Assembly (NCBI RefSeq): GCF_021530565.1
Contig: NZ_JAKGBI010000022.1
Location: forward strand, 35,598 to 99,597
Source of the DNA: Pseudoalteromonas sp. SMS1
Lineage (GTDB): Bacteria; Pseudomonadota; Gammaproteobacteria; Enterobacterales; Alteromonadaceae
Length of the DNA: 64,000 nt
Direction of reading: 5' to 3'
The position numbers and the translations under genes were made by a program. Each line of letters begins with the position of its first letter. The stretch's first letter is position 1. This document shows positions 27,465-35,499 of this stretch, one piece after another. The notes beneath the pieces are model-generated. The model was not told the DNA's origin, ran no database searches, and worked only from the letters and a program-made list of their open reading frames with translations.

Positions 27465-27902
27465 GTGATAAGAAAAAGTTGTGAAGCAGATATTGAGGCC
27501 GTTTTACTCGTTTGGTTGGCCGCATCTGAGCAAGCTCATCATTTTGTACCCTCCTCGTTTTGGCGTGAACAGCTCGATGCGATGAAGCATGTGTATTTGC
27601 CTAGTTCAAAAAACTATGTTTATGAAAAAGATGATCAAATCGTCGGGTTTTACGCGCTGGTTGACGACACCTTGGCCGCTATCTTTGTACTGCCTGAAAA
27701 GCAAGGCCAAGGCATAGGGCAACAGTTGATTGCGGATGCCAAGGCACGGTGTTGTAGCCTGCAACTATCGGTATACAAACGTAATTTAGCGAGTGTTGCG
27801 TTTTATAAGAAACAAGGCTTTGAAGTTGCTGGCGAGGAGCTTGAGGCATTAACTGGACAGCAACAACTGATCATGCGCTGGCACAACACGATAGGTGTAT
27901 AG
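27465..27902 (+). CDS. GNAT-family N-acetyltransferase, YjaB-like
   Basis: A 145-residue acetyltransferase. The acetyl-CoA pyrophosphate loop is visible as LPEKQGQGIGQQLI (Q/RxxGxG/A). The conserved NLASVAFYKKQGFEV segment matches motif B of the family, and the opening IRKSCEADIEAVLLVWL is typical of YjaB/PhnO-type enzymes. The acceptor substrate is unknown. I chose GTG 27465 because GGAG lies six bases upstream and the protein then starts at the family-typical position; an in-frame ATG at 27447 would add six residues. It ends two bases before the convergent NADAR gene stop. Confidence 0.88.
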   Translation: MIRKSCEADIEAVLLVWLAASEQAHHFVPSSFWREQLDAMKHVYLPSSKNYVYEKDDQIVGFYALVDDTLAAIFVLPEKQGQGIGQQLIADAKARCCSLQLSVYKRNLASVAFYKKQGFEVAGEELEALTGQQQLIMRWHNTIGV

Positions 27903-27904
27903 TT

Positions 27905-28459
27905 TTAAGCGCTATTCTTGATTAGGTGTGCTCTAACGTCCATCAGGGCATATCCCAATAAATTAAGCCCCTGCCAGTTCTTAGGATCTTGGATCAACGG
28001 ATCATTTTCTGCCAATCCGACTCCCCAGATTTTATCAACAGGGCTGGCTTCAACAATGACCTTATTTTGTGTAGCGATTAAAAATGCTTTCAAATTCTGG
28101 TTTTGTTCAAATTTGAGCCGGTTGGCTCTGACAACGATTTTAAAGCGTTCGGCATTCCAGATTTCCTCGTTAAAGCGCTTGACTTGTCTGCCAAGTTTTT
28201 TCGCGTCATTTGGGTGGGGGGCAGAGAGTATTTGCGCCGCAATATCTGGATTGTCAAATAGCGTGGCTTTCGCGTACATCATGTAGTGCTCAGCTGTTTT
28301 AAAGTGTTTATCAGCTTCAGAAAAAGGTGCGTCAAACCACTGGCTAAAACATGACTTTGAGACGCCACTTTTAGGCTTTTGATGACCCCAAAAATAAATA
28401 TATTGAGCGGTATTACCTTGTGCTAAAAATGCTTGTAAAGCGTTATTGTTATTAATCAA
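27905..28459 (-). CDS. NADAR family protein (YbiA-like N-glycosidase)
   Basis: A 184-residue protein of the NADAR superfamily. Visible signatures are YIYFWGH near the N terminus, FKTAEHYMMYAKATLF, WNAERFKIVV and WGVGLAENDPLIQDPKNWQGLNLLGYALMDVR. Characterised YbiA-like members hydrolyse the N-glycosidic bond of early riboflavin-pathway intermediates; others act on ADP-ribose-related or modified nucleotides, some in phage defence. Here there is no neighbour from riboflavin synthesis, so the role is unknown. The catalytic-type tryptophan and glutamate positions appear intact. ATG 28459 starts just before the domain. Confidence 0.85.
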   Translation of the reverse strand: MINNNNALQAFLAQGNTAQYIYFWGHQKPKSGVSKSCFSQWFDAPFSEADKHFKTAEHYMMYAKATLFDNPDIAAQILSAPHPNDAKKLGRQVKRFNEEIWNAERFKIVVRANRLKFEQNQNLKAFLIATQNKVIVEASPVDKIWGVGLAENDPLIQDPKNWQGLNLLGYALMDVRAHLIKNSA

Positions 28460-29114
28460 CTTTGATACTCCTAGTTTATGTAAAGTTGAATAGATTTTAT
28501 AAGTGTGGTTGTGGTGTTGGGCTGATTAGCTGGAGGGTACCACAAAACGCCTTTGCATGTGGCAATCATTACTGACTTACCATCGCCAAGGGGGGCAAAT
28601 ACGTAGGCGTCGTATAGCAATATAAAGCGGGCCTGTTGGCACCGTATCAATTGCTAGATGTGACGCCACTGTTTGTCATCTGTGTCGTGAGTGTTACGGC
28701 CCTTTTCTATGCTTGTCTATTGTGCTGGGCATTCACTCGGTTAAATACTGCGCTGTTTAGTCAAGTAGGTATTAACAAGAAGAGATATAGCGTGCACGTA
28801 ACGCCACATGGTTGGCTATCTCATCAAAAGTGGTGTGAAAATAGAGCCAAGCGAGTCATATTTATGACGATGAGCTGAGTGTTTGTTTATTAATCAGTAG
28901 GTGGTGGCCAAAAAATAGCCATGATTACGAAAAAACTCTCTAAAAATACTCGACAACCGTTTATTTCAGTGTATCCTACGCCTCGTATGAAGATATTTGA
29001 TTTATTTGTTGTTTGCTTTAGTTTCTGTTTTTGTTCATAAAACCTAATTTTAGTCACTCACTTTACTTCCAATACTGTACACTTTTTTTAACTTTTAACT
29101 AAATAGGTTTATTT
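28460..29114. other. Region upstream of the cold-shock gene, with a doubtful small membrane frame
   Basis: A TTG-started frame at 28636-28878 (80 codons) has one hydrophobic segment (LFVICVVSVTALFYACLLCW) and a basic tail. There is no ribosome binding site, so I give it low credence. The last 130 bases form the AT-rich leader of the cold-shock gene, which in this family is often long and structured. Confidence 0.35.
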
Positions 29115-29324
29115 ATGTCTCAAGTAACAGGCACTGTAAAATGGTTCAACGAGTCAAAAGGTTTTGGCTTTATCGCACAAGAAAATGGTCAACCAGACGT
29201 TTTCGTTCACTACAGAGCAATCCAATCAGACGGTTTCCGCTCTTTGACTGAAGGTCAAAAAGTTAACTTCACAGTTACGCAGGGCGCTAAAGGTCCTCAA
29301 GCTGAAAACGTAACAGTAGCTTAA
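29115..29324 (+). CDS. Cold-shock protein, CspA family
   Basis: A 69-residue single cold-shock domain. RNP1 is KGFGFIAQ and RNP2 is VFVHYRAI, the aromatic surface that binds single-stranded RNA and DNA. The start VTGTVKWFNESKG and end GPQAENVTV are standard. Such proteins melt mRNA secondary structure at low temperature or act as general RNA chaperones. The long AT-rich leader fits post-transcriptional control, though I cannot identify a cold box with certainty. The gene is monocistronic. An imperfect hairpin, GGTGTGA...TCACACC, lies about 15 bases after the stop. Confidence 0.95.
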   Translation: MSQVTGTVKWFNESKGFGFIAQENGQPDVFVHYRAIQSDGFRSLTEGQKVNFTVTQGAKGPQAENVTVA

Positions 29325-29592
29325 TTGTTATGTTTGGGTGTGATTTGCTTGCAAGTCACACCTGATTAAATCTATATCCTGCCTAAATCAACAAAAACGC
29401 TTATCTTTTATCCCTCTACTTTTCGCTTCTTGAACGCGTTTAACTTTTTCTGCTAACCCACCATATCATGACAAAATTATGCATTAATGTTTGGACCCAT
29501 TTTAGGGTAATTAAATATGTTATTTTGTACTATATTTCAGCAATTTAATTAGGTACATTCACACTGGTTAATACTCAATTAGGAAGTGTGAT

Positions 29593-30390
29593 ATGGAACT
29601 AGAGATTTTCGTGGTTGATGCGTTTACGCACGAGCAATTTAAAGGAAATTCAGCAGCAGTGGTCCCCCTAGAAAGCTGGATCAGTGACCCTCTGATGCAG
29701 AAAATTGCAGCAGAAAATAACCTTTCTGAAACTGCTTTTATCGTTAAAAATTCAGAAAATAGTTACCATATCCGTTGGTTCTCTCCGCTGACTGAAATTG
29801 ATTTCTGTGGCCATGCAACGCTTGCTACTGCTTTTGTGCTTTTTAATTACTGCGATGTTGAGAGTGAGGTTGCATTTACGACGAATAAAGTGGGCAGCTT
29901 GTTGGTGAAATCTCAAAGTGATGGAAAAATTGCCATGAACTTTCCTTTGCAACAACCAGAGCCTGTGTCTGACGTGCCCGAGTCGATTCTTGAAGGCCTT
30001 TCAATTGTACCTAAAGAGATACTAAAAAATCGCCAAGCATACTTTGCAGTGTATCACTGCCAACAAGAAGTTGAACAGGTTAACTATCAGTCCGACATTC
30101 TAAAAAAACTGGCCCCATTTGATGTGGTTGTGACTGCCAAAGGAGACGATGTGGACTTTGTGTCTCGATATTTTTGGCCTGCTAATGGAGGGGATGAAGA
30201 CCCGGTGACAGGTTCCATTCATACGGGGTTAGCACCATATTGGGCGCAGCAGCTCAAGCTGTCTAAGTTGCGTGCTTACCAAGCGTCTGCGCGTGGAGGT
30301 ATGTTAGATTGCGATGTGGACTTTGGGTCTAACCGAGTAACCATAGTCGGTGACGGGGTTTTATATCTAAAAGGGCGCATATTTGTTTAA
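29593..30390 (+). CDS. PhzF-family isomerase
   Basis: A 265-residue protein of the PhzF/DapF-like fold. The N-terminal motif EIFVVDAFTHEQFKGNSAAVV contains the GNxAAV segment. The catalytic-type Glu lies in NNLSETAFIV. DFCGHATLATAFVL and the second-domain motif EDPVTGSIHTGLAPYW complete the family signature. PhzF itself isomerises DHHA in phenazine synthesis, but most homologues in genomes without phenazine genes have unknown substrates, and no other phz genes occur here. It is slightly shorter than PhzF. The membrane protein gene follows after 26 bases and may be cotranscribed. Confidence 0.9.
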   Translation: MELEIFVVDAFTHEQFKGNSAAVVPLESWISDPLMQKIAAENNLSETAFIVKNSENSYHIRWFSPLTEIDFCGHATLATAFVLFNYCDVESEVAFTTNKVGSLLVKSQSDGKIAMNFPLQQPEPVSDVPESILEGLSIVPKEILKNRQAYFAVYHCQQEVEQVNYQSDILKKLAPFDVVVTAKGDDVDFVSRYFWPANGGDEDPVTGSIHTGLAPYWAQQLKLSKLRAYQASARGGMLDCDVDFGSNRVTIVGDGVLYLKGRIFV

Positions 30391-30416
30391 CACACTGACA
30401 TAGAAAGGGAACATCA

Positions 30417-30881
30417 ATGAACAAAGAAAAGATAGCGATATTCGGCTTATTATTCGTTGCGCTGATGGCAAGTGTCACTGTGGTCGCGCATATGGCTTGT
30501 ATTCCGTTGGGAGAATCGTGTTACCGCGCACAATTGGCACCTGAGGTATTAGTTGAATCTGCAAGGAATGGCACGATGATAGCGCCAATTGCAACCGTCA
30601 TGGTGTCTGCATTATTTGCCTTGTGTGCAGCCTATGCGCTGGCTGGCGCTGGGTATATAAACCGTTTGCCTCTAACAAATTGGGCGCTACTCACCATCGC
30701 GATTTTATGCACATTGCGTGGCCTCACAGGGGGGATTTTGAGCCTAGTACTTCCCGAGCTGGTAACATTTTTCAGTGTTGTTGCGAGCTTGATTTGGCTT
30801 ATATGTGGTGTCTTGACCTTTTTGGCACTAAGGTGGCTGGCGATCTGGCCACCTCAGCGAGGTAGCGCTATAAATACTTAA
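30417..30881 (+). CDS. Hypothetical membrane protein with four transmembrane segments
   Basis: A 154-residue protein. Hydrophobic segments lie near residues 7-27, 58-80, 90-113 and 118-140. A pair of cysteines (MACIPLGESC) sits in the first extracytoplasmic loop. The pattern resembles small DoxX-like or DUF-type membrane proteins, but I recognise no specific family. AAAGGGA is placed before ATG 30417. It follows phzF by 26 bases, suggesting one transcript. Its last 14 bases overlap the convergent acyltransferase gene. Confidence 0.7.
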   Translation: MNKEKIAIFGLLFVALMASVTVVAHMACIPLGESCYRAQLAPEVLVESARNGTMIAPIATVMVSALFALCAAYALAGAGYINRLPLTNWALLTIAILCTLRGLTGGILSLVLPELVTFFSVVASLIWLICGVLTFLALRWLAIWPPQRGSAINT

Positions 30882-32028
30882 ATACAAAATTTTGGCTTGT
30901 GCGTTTGAGCTTTAGGTAATGCTTACATGGCAAGTAAAGTGCGGCGGTCAGTAAGACCCACATCAAATACACGAGCCATAAGTTGGGGTGGTAAAGGGGA
31001 GGCCACGTATCTGGGTTGTCTAACACACCAATAGTACGGCCATATTGAATCTTTGCGTAAAGCTGTGCACTGAGGTTGATAAAAGGAATATGGATCAGAT
31101 AATAGAATAGCGGTACGCCACCAAAGACTTTCAACCAAGCTATCCAACGTGTTGTTAAAGTTAATTGTTCAAGTACAGCGAGCATTAACAAACCAGGCCC
31201 TAATGTCATTAACAAATAAAGCAATGATGGTGGGTACTTGGTGGTATTGAGCAATGACATGAGCGTTGTAACAGTGCTTGGGTATTCAATAAATAGGTTA
31301 GGATCTCCATAGAAGTTTGTGAGCTTTAATAGAACAAAAGTCGCGATAGAAATTAGACCTATACTGGCAAAGATTCGACACCTCATTGCACGACTGGTAT
31401 TGAAGATGGGCGCAATAAAGTACCCTAGGGCCATGACGGCAAACCAAGGTATCAACGGGTAGATCACAAAGATCTGCCAGTTTGCGGTTAGGTTTATTAT
31501 CGTAGGTGCATGTAGTAAGTGCCAAAGCCAGTCAAAATGCGTGCCGAATACGCTTATAATCTCAGTATCATTGAATGAATTGTGGAAAGTGATTACAGAT
31601 ACAGACAGGGCGCCTAACCACTTCATGGGAAGATAAATTAGGCCTGCGAGAATTACCATAGACCAGCCAATTACCCAAATCACTTGTAAAATCACGATAT
31701 CAAAAGCAAATTGCCAACTAAAGCTGATAACAGTTAGCTCTAAAAAGACCAACCACATCCCGCGACTTAGTAAATAATTACGCAATTGCGTCCTTGATTG
31801 CACTTTTTCGCCATATAAGTACGCACTTATCCCAGTTAAAAAGACAAAAAGAGGTGCGCAGAAATGAGTCACCCAGCGAGTAAAAAACCATGCAGGCGTT
31901 GAGTTTTCTATATCTGTCGGCATAAATGGCGTGATGGCCCAGTAGTGGCGTGTATGATCTAGAGCCATTAATATTATGATGAAACCGCGTAAAATATCGA
32001 GAGAAATCAGTCTATTTTTATTGCCCAC
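30868..32028 (-). CDS. Membrane acyltransferase-like protein (DUF1624 / heparan-alpha-glucosaminide N-acetyltransferase type)
   Basis: A 386-residue polytopic protein with about ten membrane segments. The opening RLISLDILRGFIIILMALDHTRHYW is the hallmark of the DUF1624/YeiB superfamily, in which the conserved aspartate and histidine of the first helix are thought to take part in transmembrane acetyl transfer. Further family features are FFTRWVTHFCAPLFVFLTGISAYLYG and PLFYYLIHIPFINL near the C terminus. The acceptor is unknown. It stands alone on the minus strand. Confidence 0.82.
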   Translation of the reverse strand: MGNKNRLISLDILRGFIIILMALDHTRHYWAITPFMPTDIENSTPAWFFTRWVTHFCAPLFVFLTGISAYLYGEKVQSRTQLRNYLLSRGMWLVFLELTVISFSWQFAFDIVILQVIWVIGWSMVILAGLIYLPMKWLGALSVSVITFHNSFNDTEIISVFGTHFDWLWHLLHAPTIINLTANWQIFVIYPLIPWFAVMALGYFIAPIFNTSRAMRCRIFASIGLISIATFVLLKLTNFYGDPNLFIEYPSTVTTLMSLLNTTKYPPSLLYLLMTLGPGLLMLAVLEQLTLTTRWIAWLKVFGGVPLFYYLIHIPFINLSAQLYAKIQYGRTIGVLDNPDTWPPLYHPNLWLVYLMWVLLTAALYLPCKHYLKLKRTSQNFVFKYL

Positions 32029-32122
32029 ATTTTAAACCCAGTTGCTATTGCATACCTTGTTTTAACAAATAAGGCACAAAATATAAACAAGATGTTTTTC
32101 AAGTACTGGGTGAGTTTATATT

Positions 32123-33091
32123 TTAGGCAATGGATTGTGCGCTCACTTCCTGAACTGATGTGCCGAAATGACGCTTAAATTGTTTTGCTAATGCCTGTGC
32201 GTTTTGATAGCCAACTGACGCTGCAATATCGTCAAATCGTAAATTTGAGTAAATAAGCTTTTCTTTGGCTTTTTCTAGCCTCAGTAAGCGTATGTATTCG
32301 AAGGGTGTCATACCGATTGCTGATTTAAAACGGCGGATCAATGTGCGCTCGGACAGACACGCTATTTTTGCGAGCTGTTTTAGCGATAGCTGAGTTTTGA
32401 GATTGACTTTTATATGTTGTTGTACCTTGTGGAGCGTACTGTCTTTATGCTGTTCTAACGCTCCGCTCATTAGAAATGCGGTTTGTCGAAGCTGTGGTTC
32501 TGGTATTGCCAGCCAATTAGCGACTTTATCCGCAACATGACGGCCAATTTGGTCGCGGATCAGAGCGAGTACCACATACATGTAGCTATGTGCAGCACCT
32601 GCGGTATACAGCTGCTGATGACAAAAGTAGATAGGTTTTGTGTCGAGTTTTAAATGAGGGTAATAACGATTAAAAAACGCTTCGAGCCACCAACTTGCAG
32701 TAAACGGTTGGTTCTCTAATAGGCCAAGCGCAGCCGCATATGCAACCCCACAACAACCAGCAACCAAAGTCGTGTGCGACTTGGCTTGTAATTTTTCTCG
32801 CAGCGACTTTTTGTATTTCGCGAAAAGTTGGCATTCCTGCCATAGCTGTTTATCGCCTTGGTACTGGCTACCAATGATAATGAGGACATCAAAGTTTTCT
32901 AAATCACGTAATTGACAGTCGGTTTTAAATGTTAGTCCTTGACTACTGGTGATTTCTTGGCCTTCGAGTGACACTATTTGCCAATGATAGTACGTTTTTT
33001 GGAGCACCTGATTGGTGACATGGAGTACGTCAATGATACCCGTCAAAGCACTTGCCATTACGCCTTGTTGACATAGAAGTGCTACATTCAT
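32123..33091 (-). CDS. GlxA-type AraC-family transcriptional regulator
   Basis: A 322-residue regulator. Residues 1-185 form a DJ-1/PfpI-like domain (VALLCQQGVMASALTGIIDVL; nucleophile-elbow-like VAGCCGVAYAAALG). Residues about 215-315 form the AraC DNA-binding domain with two helix-turn-helix units (LSLKQLAKIACLSERTLIRRFKSAIG and RFDDIAASVGYQNAQALAKQFKRHFG). Such proteins usually activate metabolic or stress genes. The divergent MAPEG gene starts 95 bases away and is the likely target, with the operator in the shared intergenic region. Confidence 0.9.
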   Translation of the reverse strand: MNVALLCQQGVMASALTGIIDVLHVTNQVLQKTYYHWQIVSLEGQEITSSQGLTFKTDCQLRDLENFDVLIIIGSQYQGDKQLWQECQLFAKYKKSLREKLQAKSHTTLVAGCCGVAYAAALGLLENQPFTASWWLEAFFNRYYPHLKLDTKPIYFCHQQLYTAGAAHSYMYVVLALIRDQIGRHVADKVANWLAIPEPQLRQTAFLMSGALEQHKDSTLHKVQQHIKVNLKTQLSLKQLAKIACLSERTLIRRFKSAIGMTPFEYIRLLRLEKAKEKLIYSNLRFDDIAASVGYQNAQALAKQFKRHFGTSVQEVSAQSIA

Positions 33092-33185
33092 GTCGTTTTC
33101 ACCCTCAAATATGTCATTAGTGACACTTTAGGCGGAAGGGAAGGACTTGTAAAGTGAACACGTGTTCAATAGAAGGAAATAACCA

Positions 33186-33599
33186 ATGTGGATCCAATAT
33201 CCGATTTTTGCACTCATTTTACTTTTTCTCTGGCTCTGGCTTGCAACAGCCAGTATGCGTATCAAAGCGGTGAGACGCGGTGAACTATCACTGAAAGCTG
33301 TTAATTTTGTCCTCAAAGATGAAATGAATAAACGTACTCGGCTGCTGGGCAATAGCTACGATAACCAATATCAACAACCCATTTTGTTTATATGTTTATT
33401 GGCATTTTTACATATTGATGGATTCGCTAATTTGGGGTGGTATTCACTCGCAATCACTTTTGTTGTCGCAAGATATTGGCACTGTTTTGAGCACATACGT
33501 GGTGTAAACATTCGGCACAGGACATATGCTTTCGCACTTTCCAGTGTGAGTTTATTCATTGGATGGGGGTGTTGGTTCGCGGTAATGAGCATGCAATAA
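33186..33599 (+). CDS. MAPEG-family membrane protein
   Basis: A 137-residue protein with four hydrophobic helices and family-typical features: a charged RIKAVRRGE stretch after the first helix, LKDEMNKRTRLLGNSYDNQYQQPILFICLLAFLH in the middle, and ARYWHCFEHIRGVNIRHRTYAF. The MAPEG group includes membrane glutathione transferases and eicosanoid enzymes; the bacterial members are mostly uncharacterised. AGAAGGAAATAACC precedes ATG 33186. It is divergent from the AraC-type regulator, which may control it. Confidence 0.85.
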   Translation: MWIQYPIFALILLFLWLWLATASMRIKAVRRGELSLKAVNFVLKDEMNKRTRLLGNSYDNQYQQPILFICLLAFLHIDGFANLGWYSLAITFVVARYWHCFEHIRGVNIRHRTYAFALSSVSLFIGWGCWFAVMSMQ

Positions 33600-33630
33600 C
33601 CCTATGTTGCTATCCGGGGGGATAGACAAA

Positions 33631-33653
33631 AAAGCAAGGCTAGGCCTTGCTTT
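33631..33653. terminator. Bidirectional intrinsic terminator
   Basis: AAAGCAAGGC (33631-33640), TAG loop, GCCTTGCTTT (33644-33653). It sits between the convergent MAPEG and esterase genes and has A/T bases on both flanks. Confidence 0.8.
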
Positions 33654-33736
33654 GATAGGTATCATTGTTTTGCCACAATTAACCTGTGTGGCGCAGTGAG
33701 AATCCCCAGTGGTGTTCACCAGACATAATGCTGTAC

Positions 33737-35206
33737 TTATTTGAGCCACTCAATCATATTGCCGATCAGCGCTTGCGTTGCCGTTAAACCATCGGGCCCA
33801 CCCACATCGCATAACCCTAAGCCACAGCCATCAAAATGATGGTTTGCTTTTTCAAGTAAGTGCAATTCACTGCCAGTACGACATTGAATTTGGGCATATT
33901 GCTTTGTAAACGCGATATCATTTGCTTGTACAGGACCATTGATAATGTCACCCGCCAGCGCATTACAGAGTCTGATTGACTGACTTGGAGAGACTATAGT
34001 GTCCGCCATGCCGTGACTTATGAACATATCAGGTGCAAGAAATGGATAGCGTTCAATATATTCAAGAAGGCTGTTGTTCAAGATGACAGGTTCATTACCA
34101 GTGAGTTCACGCCAGTCTGATTTACCCGATAAGATTGCGATCATTCTCTCGATGTAACCATGCACATAGGTGCCATCTTGGACTTCTTTTAGTTGGTGTG
34201 CAAAGTCAGGTACGGGAAACATGGGGGCGATTTTTTCAATCATGAATGGAAATTGTTGAGACAGCCAAACTGACATATGACCACCCGCAGACTGACCCGT
34301 CAGACGGATAGACTTGTTGCTACGCGTGTACTTATAGTTGTTAAATAAAGCCCAAAGATAGGCATCGCGAATGTCTTGCTTGCTGTCTTCAATATTAACT
34401 TGGTTACATGCAGGCCCCGCTTCACGGTCTTCTACCAGGCGATAGTAAGGCATATATACAACGAACCCAGCATCTGTGAATTGTGCAATTTGTGCCTCAG
34501 CTGTACGTGCTGTTCCTAGCCTTTCTAGCCATCCACCACCGTGGATCATCATCAGTGGTGTTGCGTTTTGCACGTTAGCATTTTTATAAACACGCATTTC
34601 TAGGTGACAAGCACCTCGCTCACTATAGGTTGTTTTATAGGTCGCACGTTGAACAAGCGGAACTTCACGGAAGCTTTGTGGGCGTGTGGTAATGGGTAAG
34701 GTTGCAGTGTAGCCTGGCATCCACGCATCATGCACGTAGTTCAGATCTTCACTGTTTCCATATTTTTCAGCTTTGTAGTCGAATTCTCTAATACAAAATT
34801 CGGAATCAGATTCATTTTTATATTCAATCGCTGTACTACATTGGGCGTCAGTATAATACCAACCGCGTGTTGCTGTATGGGCTTGTACTTCTGTACAGTG
34901 GCCATCTTGACTATACAGTTTGGGCAATTGTTCTGCTGCCGGTTTAGTTGCGACTGCGGCAAAGCAATAACTGGCACCGCGTAAAATGTGCTCGATTTCG
35001 GGTGACTGGTTATTGAGCAATTCTCTAAGCGCTTGGTCATGTTCCTTAAAATAGCCCATGCTGGCAGTCAGAGGGGCATTACCGTCCGTAGGTTGACCGC
35101 TTAAATAATGCGCAAGCAAATTTTGAGGATCAGGAAAAACAGATGCGCTTGCCGCCGCTGAGATTGTCAGTGCGACACTGCCAAGTAAGTGTGATACGTA
35201 TTTCAT
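33737..35206 (-). CDS. Secreted alpha/beta hydrolase (esterase-like)
   Basis: A 489-residue exported protein with a signal peptide (cleavage near ASA-SVF). The hydrolase core begins at about residue 215: the oxyanion motif MIHGGGW, the nucleophile elbow GQSAGG (Ser near 308), an acid in HGMADTIVSP and the histidine in ANHHFDGCG. The HGGG plus GxSxGG pair places it near the hormone-sensitive-lipase/carboxylesterase group. The first 200 residues have no named domain and contain several cysteines. Substrate unknown; secretion suggests breakdown of esters outside the cytoplasm. AAGGAACC lies upstream of ATG 35206. Confidence 0.83.
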   Translation of the reverse strand: MKYVSHLLGSVALTISAAASASVFPDPQNLLAHYLSGQPTDGNAPLTASMGYFKEHDQALRELLNNQSPEIEHILRGASYCFAAVATKPAAEQLPKLYSQDGHCTEVQAHTATRGWYYTDAQCSTAIEYKNESDSEFCIREFDYKAEKYGNSEDLNYVHDAWMPGYTATLPITTRPQSFREVPLVQRATYKTTYSERGACHLEMRVYKNANVQNATPLMMIHGGGWLERLGTARTAEAQIAQFTDAGFVVYMPYYRLVEDREAGPACNQVNIEDSKQDIRDAYLWALFNNYKYTRSNKSIRLTGQSAGGHMSVWLSQQFPFMIEKIAPMFPVPDFAHQLKEVQDGTYVHGYIERMIAILSGKSDWRELTGNEPVILNNSLLEYIERYPFLAPDMFISHGMADTIVSPSQSIRLCNALAGDIINGPVQANDIAFTKQYAQIQCRTGSELHLLEKANHHFDGCGLGLCDVGGPDGLTATQALIGNMIEWLK

Positions 35207-35466
35207 AATGGTTCCTTGTTGACTTACTGACAGTTAAGACGGTGCAATTTTTCAAATATTTAGGGGATTTATAATTTAAATTATGGCAATTTTAAAATCG
35301 TTGAAAATTGTCAATGCAAGCAAAAAACGCAGTGTATTTATAGTCATAACTAGCAATGTGTAATATGGCTCGCTGATTACGTTATTCGAATCGGGTGAAG
35401 TAAATAGCGATATGGCAAGGATGTGGAGCACATCAAATAATACGTAGCTGAGTAATCTGAGAATCT

Positions 35467-35491
35467 AAAAAGCCCCATTGAGGGGCTTTTT
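35467..35491. terminator. Intrinsic terminator of the DUF885 gene
   Basis: AAAAAGCCCC (35467-35476), ATTGA loop, GGGGCTTTTT (35482-35491). On the minus strand it starts nine bases beyond the DUF885 stop at 35500 and ends in a T-tract. Confidence 0.9.
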
Positions 35492-35499
35492 AAACGTGT

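Noticed and set aside
28636..28878. 80-codon frame with one hydrophobic segment
   Set aside because: TTG start without a ribosome binding site. One membrane-like segment alone is weak evidence, so it is noted only under the intergenic region.
29593..30390. Phenazine biosynthesis
   Set aside because: Only a PhzF-like protein is present, with no other phz gene. Most PhzF homologues are unrelated to phenazine production.
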